From Chloroflexota bacterium (lineage in GTDB: Bacteria > Chloroflexota > Anaerolineae > UBA4142), in NCBI GenBank assembly GCA_023380675.1, contig JAMCRS010000293.1, positions 1 through 10,889 of the forward strand: 10,889 nt of DNA, in the 5' to 3' direction. The notes under the pieces are model-generated. The model had not been told where the DNA came from. It ran no database searches and saw nothing but the letters and a program-made list of their open reading frames with translations. Positions 4,915 to 10,889 of this stretch are shown in pieces. A program made the position numbers and the translations under genes. Position 1 is the stretch's first letter. Each line of letters begins with the position of its first letter.

Positions 4915-6213
4915 CTACTTTGCCCGGCCCTGCTCGAGGCACCTGACCAAATCGGGAGGTGTCTCGAATGAAAATCGCTCGATCAGAGGGTGATGGATCA
5001 CATATTCGAGGTTTTGCTCGAGGTTGTACTGCTGATCGCAGCGGACAGCCGCATCCGAACGCACGACGATCGCGATGTGGCTGGTCGCTTGTTTCCTCAC
5101 GAGGCCGTCCATGATCCGCGAAAAGATAAAGGAATTGAACGAAAGGTTCAGCGTCATGTGCTCGTCGGTTTCAGCAGGGTTTTCGTCGGTGGTGACGTGG
5201 ACCCGCATCGTGGCGAGCGTATTCGTTTCAGTAAGCGGAAGGCCGTCGCTTACGTCTTGGAGGTAGAAGACAGTGCCGTGTGCCACCCACTCGCCGGTCT
5301 GCGCAGAGCCGGATGGCCCGGTGTGGCTGAAAAGGCTCCCGTCCGGAGCGTCGACGCGGACCTGTACTTCCTTGGTTCCTTCCGAGGTCCACGCAAGATT
5401 GGTTACGCCGGCAGCACCCGGCCGTGCCACACAGATCGGATTCGGTTGGGCCGTAATGGATCCGGTTGCGTGCGCGGTAGGACGCGAAATCGTCCACGAC
5501 ATGCTGGCCAATCGCCGATCGGCGGAGATGGCCGGAGTGTGGATACTGCCGGTGCTGATCGGAATCAGCCAGAGCTTGCGAGCGTTTCCAGCGGCCGGCT
5601 GACGATAGTCGGCGATAGCCGGGTGGTACGGGTGACAGGGAACGTTCGTATAGTCCGGCATCGAACCGGTATATGCCTCGGCAAGGTCGCCGCCGGTCTT
5701 GCCCGGTTCGATCGTCAGGTCGTACAGTACGCCCAATCGATCGAGCAGCGCGACCGTCGCATCGTTGAGCCAACGATCGCCCAGTCGGACCGACTGGCAA
5801 GGCTCAGACAGCGAACGCTGAAAAGTATCGACACCCAACTTCAAGCAGTGGTCAACCCACTCCTGGTCGGCGAAATCTTCCACCCACGATCGCGACTGGA
5901 CATTCCACCGCCAGGGATGAACGTGCAACCCCAAATGATCGCCGGCAGTGTGCAGCGATCGGATCTCCTTCCCGTAACGCTCGACCGGCCAGGCCGCGGA
6001 GCCGTACGTATCGGCGATCTGAGGATCCAGTTTCAGAAACCAAGTAAAACGGACGCTGGAGTGCGTCGCGGACTCGAGCCGCGTTCTGAGACGGGAAAAG
6101 AGCTCGTGCGTTGCCTCAAAGCCACGCCAATCGGACTTGACGTCGCGCGCGATCGACCGGTCATCCGGCTCGGCGTCGACACACAGGAGCACGGGTATTC
6201 TTGGCGTGGGCAA
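4915..6213 (-). CDS. NodB-type polysaccharide deacetylase family protein with inserted Ig-like module
   Basis: The start is set by GGGAGGAG (6226-6219), which stands six bases before a TTG at 6213. The upstream TTG at 6228 lies partly within that site. The 432-residue product has no signal peptide. Its N-terminal half resembles NodB barrels: strand ending in VDAEPDD (12-17), in place of the TFDDG motif, and GDHLGLHVHPW (91-101) as metal-binding motif 2. Such enzymes remove N-acetyl or other acyl groups from glycans or small amides using a metal. Residues about 248-341 are different: a beta-rich, Ig-like stretch (ITAQPNPI, NLAWTS, EVQVRV, TGPSGSAQTGEW, VFYLQDVS, TLATMRVHV) that I recall as an appended repeat in other proteins. 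After it come residues that look like the barrel's end (LEYVIHHPL, RFSFETP). Substrate unknown; the atypical motif 1 leaves activity uncertain. Confidence 0.72.
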   Translation of the reverse strand: MPTPRIPVLLCVDAEPDDRSIARDVKSDWRGFEATHELFSRLRTRLESATHSSVRFTWFLKLDPQIADTYGSAAWPVERYGKEIRSLHTAGDHLGLHVHPWRWNVQSRSWVEDFADQEWVDHCLKLGVDTFQRSLSEPCQSVRLGDRWLNDATVALLDRLGVLYDLTIEPGKTGGDLAEAYTGSMPDYTNVPCHPYHPAIADYRQPAAGNARKLWLIPISTGSIHTPAISADRRLASMSWTISRPTAHATGSITAQPNPICVARPGAAGVTNLAWTSEGTKEVQVRVDAPDGSLFSHTGPSGSAQTGEWVAHGTVFYLQDVSDGLPLTETNTLATMRVHVTTDENPAETDEHMTLNLSFNSFIFSRIMDGLVRKQATSHIAIVVRSDAAVRCDQQYNLEQNLEYVIHHPLIERFSFETPPDLVRCLEQGRAK

Positions 6214-6332
6214 TGTGACTCCTCCCAACGAATAGGTCAGCGGCCGTTGCCGCCGGCCAATCGGACACGGCTCAATCGTAAACGGCGGCTTGCGCAGGTC
6301 TCGTCCGGTCTACCTAGTGCCGCGAGACAGGA

Positions 6333-6864
6333 TCAATGGGAGTTGCGGCGCCGGTTCACGGTGAGACCGTTCACGGCACACTTGACCTGGAAACCGAGTT
6401 GGATGGCATAGTGCAGGAGCTCGTACAGGTCTTTGCGCAAGAAGATATCGCCCCCGGTAAAATTCAGATGCAACAACCCGCCGGCCTTGAGGGACTGGAT
6501 GACCTTCTTCCATTCGGCCGTCGATAACTCCGGTGCGTCCTGCCTCGACGAAAAGTTACACGAGAGACACTTGCCAGAGCATCGCTGCGTCAGCCGGAGA
6601 TTGGCGGTCAACGGCGAATAGCCGATCCTATCCAACAAGGCGGGCTGGACCCGAACCGCGCTACAGCGGACCACCTCGCGTAATGCTCGGAGCCGAAAAT
6701 TCGCTCGACCACCTGACGAGTCTTCCCCACCACGAGCTGGCCTTGAATCCCTTCGCACGAAGAGCCAGTACGAGTGTGTTCAGTTCCTCGATAACGCGTC
6801 TGGCCGCAGCGGATTCGAGGTCGTCAAGATCCATGGTGCGGTTGATCGGCGGAATCGCGCTCAT
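6333..6864 (-). pseudogene. Radical SAM protein, frameshifted and C-terminally truncated
   Basis: From ATG 6864 the first frame gives MSAIPPINRTMDLDDLESAA, a helical N-terminal extension, to WWGRLVRWSSEF, then loses sense and stops at 6661. The next frame picks up at once with RLRALREVVRCS, then RIGYSPLTANLRLTQRCSGKCLSC and NFTGGDIFLRKDL. CxxxCxxC is the iron-sulfur site and GGD sits where radical SAM enzymes have GGE. Removing one base from the AAAA run at 6696-6699 joins the two frames cleanly. After VKCAVNGLTV (near 6350) sense ends and a stop follows at 6333. The expected rest of the barrel, and any SPASM domain, are absent, about half the usual length. An active enzyme is not expected. 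It was probably transcribed with the deacetylase gene. Confidence 0.72.
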
Positions 6865-6902
6865 ATCCAGTTCCGGGTGCAGTCTGAAGGTGGGGTACTC
6901 TA

Positions 6903-6931
6903 ATTATGCCAGCGAACGAGGCGAAATGCAA
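6903..6931 (-). promoter_or_regulatory. Possible promoter of the radical SAM/deacetylase unit
   Basis: On the - strand, TTGCAT (6931-6926), 17 bases, then CATAAT (6908-6903). Transcription would start near 6896, about 32 bases before the ATG at 6864. The -10 matches at five of six positions and the -35 at three. Confidence 0.4.
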
Positions 6932-6937
6932 GGCGAG

Positions 6938-6989
6938 TGAGAGTGTGGAGCAGGTCGCGTCGGTGAAACACCGTTTCTCCACACTCTCA
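6938..6989. repeat. 13-bp perfect inverted repeat enclosing a second hairpin
   Basis: TGAGAGTGTGGAG (6938-6950) and CTCCACACTCTCA (6977-6989) are exact inverted repeats. The 26-base interior contains its own perfect hairpin CGGTG-aaa-CACCG (6961-6973). It lies 29 bases past the aminotransferase stop. Read from that gene it has no T-tract after the stem (ctcgccttgc), so it is not a standard intrinsic terminator. It may stabilise the transcript 3' end, bind a protein, or be a mobile repeat. Confidence 0.7.
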
Positions 6990-7017
6990 GGCAAGTTGAT
7001 TGGTCGATAGGGGTAAT

Positions 7018-8112
7018 CTAGACCAGCTCTTCCAATGCCGCGACGAGCCGCTCGTTTTGAGGGCGGCTTCCAACGGTGACACGCGCAAAGTCGGGCAGGT
7101 CGTATCCGCCGCCGGGCCGGATGATGACGCCTTTCTCCAGCAATCCGCGAACGATCTGGGATGCCCTCGCACCGAGCTTGACCAACACGAAATTCGTGTG
7201 GCTCTTGAGATAGAACAGGTCTAAGCGGTCGAACTCGCGGTAGAGGTAAATCCGTCCTTCGTGGTTCGCCGCGACGGACGCCTTGAGGCATTCGTCGTCC
7301 TGCAGGGCAGCGAGTCCGGCGTGCTGAGCGAGCAAATTCACGGCGAACGGCTCTTTGATCGTGTTGAGCGGCGCCAGAATCTCCGGCTGCGCAACCGCAT
7401 AGCCGAGCCTGATTCCGGCGAGACCGTAGATCTTTGAAAAAGTACGCATCACCATCACGTTCGGTCGGCCGGCACGCACATAGGCAAGACTATCCGGGAA
7501 CAGTTCCGAATCGACGAATTCGTAATACGCTTCGTCCAAAACGACCAGCACGTTCTCGGGCACCTTTTCCAGGAACGCGTCGACCTCAGCAGCGTTAACC
7601 ATAGTACCGGTCGGATTGTTCGGGTTGCAGACGAAAACAAGCTTGGTCCGGTCGCCGATCGCTGCGAGCATGGCCTGAAGATCGAGCCCATAATTGCAGA
7701 GGGGTGTCTTGATGAGCGTTGCGCGCATGACGCGTGCGTAGATATCGTAGATAGGGAATGACGAGCAACTCGTGATGACCTCGTCCCCCTGGTCGAGATA
7801 GGCGAGACAGGTCTGCATAATGATCCCGTCAGCGCCGTTGCCGACGATCACCTGGTCGGGATTCACTTGCATCCGTTCGGCGAGCGCCCCGCGAAGATAA
7901 TAGCTCTGGCCATCCGGGTAGAAATTGACTCGGTCGAGCGCCTCGCTCATCGCCGCGACCGCCAGCCGTGACGGCCCGGCTGGATTCTCGTTGGACGCCA
8001 GCTTGACGACATCCTTTAGACCATATTCCCGCTGTACTTGTTCGATCGGCTTGCCCGGCACGTACGGTTCGATTGAGTCGAGCCCACGCTGGGGTTTCAC
8101 TGTCGCTGTCAT
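7018..8112 (-). CDS. hisC: HisC-like aminotransferase (histidinol-phosphate or aromatic amino acid)
   Basis: A 364-residue fold-type I, PLP-dependent class I/II aminotransferase with the usual HisC length. Landmarks: ASNENP (39-44) for substrate, GNGADGI (91-97) for the phosphate cup, NPNNPTGT (163-170), VLDEAYYEF (191-199) with Asp193 on the pyridine nitrogen, and the Schiff-base Lys227 in RTFSKIYGLAGIRLGY. ATG 8112 is preceded by AAGGAG (8124-8129) and overlaps the synthetase stop by four bases (ATGA), so it is translated within the operon. By homology it would convert imidazole-acetol phosphate and glutamate to histidinol phosphate. No other his gene is near, however. Its neighbours oxidise aryl-pyruvates, and HisC relatives often transaminate Tyr, Phe and Trp. 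I infer an aromatic aminotransferase is at least as likely. The symbol reflects the family, not a proven role. Confidence 0.88.
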   Translation of the reverse strand: MTATVKPQRGLDSIEPYVPGKPIEQVQREYGLKDVVKLASNENPAGPSRLAVAAMSEALDRVNFYPDGQSYYLRGALAERMQVNPDQVIVGNGADGIIMQTCLAYLDQGDEVITSCSSFPIYDIYARVMRATLIKTPLCNYGLDLQAMLAAIGDRTKLVFVCNPNNPTGTMVNAAEVDAFLEKVPENVLVVLDEAYYEFVDSELFPDSLAYVRAGRPNVMVMRTFSKIYGLAGIRLGYAVAQPEILAPLNTIKEPFAVNLLAQHAGLAALQDDECLKASVAANHEGRIYLYREFDRLDLFYLKSHTNFVLVKLGARASQIVRGLLEKGVIIRPGGGYDLPDFARVTVGSRPQNERLVAALEELV

Positions 8113-10166
8113 CGTTTCGATTGCTCCTTCGTCACGAGCCGCACATCGCCTGCGACCAGCCCCTTTTCAAAGAGGAACACCGGATTCAAGTCCAACTGCT
8201 CGATCTGTGGGTATCGGAAAGGAAGCCGGGAGACGGTGACAATCAAGTCGATCAGCGCCGCCAGGTCGCGCGGCGGCTGACCGCGCGCGCCGCCAAGCAC
8301 TGGATGGGACTTGATCTCACGTGTCATTGCTTCCGCCTGGAACCGATCGACCGGCGCGACGCGCAATGACACGTCACCCCACACTTCTGCAAAAATGCCG
8401 CCGGTGCCGAGAGCGACAACGGGCCCGAATTGCGGATCGCATGTCAGACCCAGCAGTACCTCTTGAGCATCCCGCACCATCGGGTAGACGACGACCCCTT
8501 GAAATGCTCTTCCCCGCGCGGCGTGCTCGATCGCAGCGAACGCGGCGACGGCGGCGTCCGCGTCGCCGATGTTGAGCTTGACCCCCCCGCACTCGGACTT
8601 GTGGATTATCTCGGGGGAGACGACCTTCATCACGACCGGATAACCGACGGCCGCGCAGGCGTCGGCCACTTGCGCGGCGCTGCGTGCGAACCTGAACGGA
8701 AGAGTCGGTATTCCGTTCGCACGCAGCCATTGCACTGCCTCTGGCTCGAGCATGGGCGTCGCATCAGGCAGCCGCCCGGCCTCGCCTGTCGGATCCGGCC
8801 ACGACCTTCGCTGCGATCGGAATGTCTCGTACTCCGCCATCCGCGCGAGCACGACGATCGCGCGCTCGCCGATTGCATAGTTCGGAATTCCATTCTCTTT
8901 GAGGTAGTCGATGGCGTCCGCGACGATCCGACCGGCCATAAAGTTCGCGACGACCGGCTTGCCGCTCTTTTTGGCTGCAGCGCAAACCCCGCGCGCAAGT
9001 GCGACGGAGTCTAGATATGGGGTCGCGACGTCGAGCGCGAGCGCGGCATCGTATTCCCCCAGGACCGCAGACAGGGTTTCGCGATAGCCGGCCTCGGTGC
9101 CTTCTACCGTGAGATCGAATGGGTTCTTCGCTGAGCAGACTGGAGGGAGAAATTGGGCGAGCCGATCCTTCAGCCGGTCGCTCGGTTCCTCCACGCTCAA
9201 GCCGAGGGCCTCGGCCCGGTCAGCCGCCATCACGCCCGGCCCTCCGGAATTGGTCACGATGGCGACGCGCGGCCTCGCGGCCCCGCCGGCGCATTTCATG
9301 CGCGGCAGGCTGACGAATCCCTTGCACAGGTCGAACATCTCCTCGACCGTGTCGACTCGCAGTGCGCCGCTGTCCCGCAGCGCCGCGTCGTATACGGCAA
9401 ACGATCCGGCCAGAGAGCCGGTGTGCGATAGCGTCGCGCGCTCTCCAGCTCGGCTGCGACCGGCTTTGATGACGATCAGCGGTTTCTGCCTGGTAAACTC
9501 GCGGACTGCTTTCAAAAACGCTCGGCCGTCAGACACGCTTTCGATGTACAGCGCTACAACGTCGGTCTCGTCGTCCTGCGCCAGGTAAGGGAGCAGCTCG
9601 ATCTCGTCGAGGTCGGCCCGGTTTCCGTAGCTGACGAACTTGCCAAAACCGACTCCTTGCTCCTCCGCCCACGAGAGCACCGCACCGCCCATCGCGCCGC
9701 TCTGAGAGATAAACGCGACCCGGCCGGCCGGCGGACGCGTCTCGAGCGATGCGAACAGGTGGTGATGCGTATTCACGACGCCGGCGCAATTCGGTCCGAT
9801 CACGCGCATGCCGGTTTCGGCCGCGATCGATTTGATCTCTTGCTCTCCCGCTACGTTCCCGACTTCGGAGAATCCGGACGTGATGATGACTGCGGCGTGC
9901 ACGTGAACGCTGGCGGCATCTCGCAGTACCGAGGCTACGGTTGACGGGGGCGAGGCGACGACGACGAGGTCGACCGGCTGCTCGATTTCGGAAACGGCGG
10001 CACGCCCAGGTATCCCCAAGGCTCCCTGTGCCTTGGGGTTGACCGGAAACACCTGACCGTATCCGCCCTGCACGATCTGACGGATCAGCTCGTAGCCGAG
10101 CTTACCCTCGGCGGTCGAACCGACTACCGCCACACCGCGCGGACAAAACAACTCTTGTATGCCCAT
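8109..10166 (-). CDS. ADP-forming acyl-CoA synthetase (fused alpha-beta, acetate/aryl-acetate type)
   Basis: The 685-residue enzyme converts acyl-CoA, ADP and phosphate to free acid, CoA and ATP: substrate-level phosphorylation. Domain order: Rossmann CoA-binding domain (about 1-130, GVAVVGST near the N-terminus); two flavodoxin-like CoA-ligase domains (about 145-445) with the phospho-His248 in SHTGSLAGS and a NSGGPG loop (306-311); and an ATP-grasp domain (about 470-680). The last contains MKVVSPEIIHKSECGGV, whose His522 is the expected second phosphorylation site, then GTGGIFAEVWGD (587-598) and LDLNPV (658-663). All shuttle residues are present, so it should be active. There is no C-terminal acetyltransferase domain, unlike the regulatory Pat-like fusions. 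ATG 10166 follows the iorB stop by one base. Adjacency to iorAB suggests aryl-acetyl-CoA as substrate; this is inference. Confidence 0.9.
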   Translation of the reverse strand: MGIQELFCPRGVAVVGSTAEGKLGYELIRQIVQGGYGQVFPVNPKAQGALGIPGRAAVSEIEQPVDLVVVASPPSTVASVLRDAASVHVHAAVIITSGFSEVGNVAGEQEIKSIAAETGMRVIGPNCAGVVNTHHHLFASLETRPPAGRVAFISQSGAMGGAVLSWAEEQGVGFGKFVSYGNRADLDEIELLPYLAQDDETDVVALYIESVSDGRAFLKAVREFTRQKPLIVIKAGRSRAGERATLSHTGSLAGSFAVYDAALRDSGALRVDTVEEMFDLCKGFVSLPRMKCAGGAARPRVAIVTNSGGPGVMAADRAEALGLSVEEPSDRLKDRLAQFLPPVCSAKNPFDLTVEGTEAGYRETLSAVLGEYDAALALDVATPYLDSVALARGVCAAAKKSGKPVVANFMAGRIVADAIDYLKENGIPNYAIGERAIVVLARMAEYETFRSQRRSWPDPTGEAGRLPDATPMLEPEAVQWLRANGIPTLPFRFARSAAQVADACAAVGYPVVMKVVSPEIIHKSECGGVKLNIGDADAAVAAFAAIEHAARGRAFQGVVVYPMVRDAQEVLLGLTCDPQFGPVVALGTGGIFAEVWGDVSLRVAPVDRFQAEAMTREIKSHPVLGGARGQPPRDLAALIDLIVTVSRLPFRYPQIEQLDLNPVFLFEKGLVAGDVRLVTKEQSKR

Positions 10167-10167
10167 C

Positions 10168-10794
10168 TTATGTATCGGCCGACCGCCCCGCGCCGGCTTG
10201 TTCTGCGATTCGCAGATTCAGTCCGCTCCTGAACGCGAAAAGGTTTCGCTCGGCGCCCCTCTTCCACCGATTGCGCAGGATTTCTTCCACGCTGGCCGTG
10301 TCCACGATCTCGCTCAGCCGCGTGTAACCCAATGCTGCACCGAGAACGTAAACATTGTCCGGTATTGGCTCACCCTGATATAACGGCAGCTCTGGAGCAA
10401 CATAGTGCGGCTTGCCGCCCACGTCGACCACATGCCGGATCACGTCCGGCTGCGCCGGATACGGTGCCTTGCCAAGGACCACCGCGGTCGGCGCCCACAC
10501 AAAGCCGTAGATCAGGACGTCGCTCCCCGGCTTGACATAGCGTACCGCTTTGAGCGTTTCCGAAAGCTCGGTAGAAATGACCAGGTCCGCGCCGCGCTCC
10601 GGTACACTCGCCCCCGCGTTTTCACGCCCGACGCGGAGCTGCGCCTTGACGAACCCGCCTCGCTGCGCCATGCCTTTGGTCGGATAGAAATTGACCGGAG
10701 CGCCCATAGCCGCAACGGATTCGGAAATGATCTCGCCGATGGTAAGCAAGCCTTGTCCGCCGACGCCGACGAGAAAGATGTCGTAGGGTTTCAT
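10168..10794 (-). CDS. iorB: Indolepyruvate ferredoxin oxidoreductase, beta subunit
   Basis: The 208-residue protein is the gamma-domain subunit of a 2-oxoacid:ferredoxin oxidoreductase. It helps bind CoA and completes the enzyme that turns indolepyruvate and other aryl-pyruvates into aryl-acetyl-CoA, CO2 and reduced ferredoxin. Family marks: the opening IFLVGVGGQGLLTIGEII (7-24), then PTKGMAQRGGFVKAQLR around 38-54, a pattern typical of IorB and related gamma subunits. Its length is normal for IorB. The ATG at 10794 overlaps the stop of the upstream gene by four bases (ATGA), and GGTGAGG stands ahead of it. The C-terminal part (PVNFYPTKG upstream, then the NVYVLGAALGY segment) is intact to the TAA at 10170-10168. 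The subunit is oxygen-sensitive in known systems, which suggests an anaerobic or microaerobic role. Confidence 0.88.
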   Translation of the reverse strand: MKPYDIFLVGVGGQGLLTIGEIISESVAAMGAPVNFYPTKGMAQRGGFVKAQLRVGRENAGASVPERGADLVISTELSETLKAVRYVKPGSDVLIYGFVWAPTAVVLGKAPYPAQPDVIRHVVDVGGKPHYVAPELPLYQGEPIPDNVYVLGAALGYTRLSEIVDTASVEEILRNRWKRGAERNLFAFRSGLNLRIAEQAGAGRSADT

Positions 10795-10889
10795 GACGCC
10801 GCCTCACCTGCCAGCTCGAGCGCAATCGCATTCCGATTGCAGACGGCGCCGCATAGATTGCAGCCGTAGCATTGCTCGGGGTCGATGAC
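10791..10889 (-). CDS. iorA: Indolepyruvate ferredoxin oxidoreductase, alpha subunit (C-terminal end)
   Basis: Thirty-two residues up to a TGA at 10793-10791 end the upstream gene: VIDPEQCYGCNLCGAVCN, then RNAIALEL. This is a C-x2-C-x2-C-x3-C [4Fe-4S] ferredoxin motif followed by the usual A-I. It fits the last cluster of the bacterial-type ferredoxin domain at the C-terminus of IorA, the large thiamine-diphosphate subunit. The residue after the fourth Cys is Asn, where Pro is usual. The overlap with iorB supports the assignment, since iorA and iorB are normally adjacent in this order. Most of the gene lies outside the window, so the identity rests on this motif plus context. Confidence 0.8.
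   Translation of the reverse strand, partial: VIDPEQCYGCNLCGAVCNRNAIALELAGEAAS

Noticed and set aside
4574..4942. 123-residue N-terminal extension of the methyltransferase
   Set aside because: The extension is translated from the promoter and the palindromic element and has no family-like sequence; the ATG at 4573 fits promoter and leader.
4990..6411. Long + strand open frame (473 codons) opposite the deacetylase gene
   Set aside because: Its product is Arg/Gly/Val-rich with no recognisable motif, and the - strand reading has metal-binding motifs and a good ribosome site. It is a shadow frame of GC-rich coding DNA.
6938..6989. Intrinsic terminator of the iorAB-synthetase-aminotransferase operon
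   Set aside because: The stem is strong but the following bases on the - strand are ctcgccttgc with no T-tract, so it is listed as a repeat.
8430..9014. + strand open frames opposite the acyl-CoA synthetase
   Set aside because: No motifs, biased composition, and the - strand frame encodes a complete well-known enzyme.

Overview
The window is GC-rich (I judge by eye around 60%) bacterial DNA. The best phylum hint is the lipoprotein at 2424-3070: a lipobox, then a Thr/Pro-rich linker of the TPTRTP/TPTPEP type, then a small two-cysteine beta-sandwich domain. That architecture is very common in Chloroflexota. It is a hint, not proof. No rRNA, tRNA, CRISPR array or transposase gene was found.

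Layout. The left 3.1 kb is read on the + strand: the tail of an unidentified protein (3-101), a ZIP-family metal transporter (461-1249) with an intrinsic terminator, a stand-alone EAL-domain c-di-GMP phosphodiesterase (1489-2256) that looks like the surviving half of a GGDEF-EAL protein, and the lipoprotein, whose frame breaks at a run of six A. From about 3.1 kb to the right edge everything is on the - strand. In transcription order, right to left: the end of iorA, iorB, an ADP-forming acyl-CoA synthetase and a HisC-type aminotransferase, packed with 4-bp overlaps or a 1-bp gap; then a decayed radical SAM gene, a NodB-type deacetylase with an inserted Ig-like module, a DNA methyltransferase with its own promoter, and the first ~37 codons of what looks like its partner restriction endonuclease.

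How the genes work together. The right-hand operon (6.99-10.89 kb) reads as one pathway: aromatic amino acid -> 2-oxo acid (aminotransferase) -> aryl-acetyl-CoA plus reduced ferredoxin (IorAB) -> aryl acetate plus ATP (ADP-forming synthetase). In this setting the gene that would be named hisC may really be an aromatic aminotransferase.

The middle (about 1.3-6.9 kb) is a scrapyard. It holds a truncated GGDEF-EAL gene, a frameshifted lipoprotein, a truncated restriction gene abutting a half-lost terminator (likely rearrangement joint near 3111/3112), a frameshifted and truncated radical SAM gene, and a 58-bp palindromic element just outside the methyltransferase promoter. Two of the frameshifts are single-base events in short homopolymers, so sequencing error must be excluded for those. 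The truncations cannot be explained that way. I did not find a convincing wholly new system. The most interesting items are the restriction-modification breakpoint, the deacetylase with an inserted domain, and the aromatic-acid energy operon.
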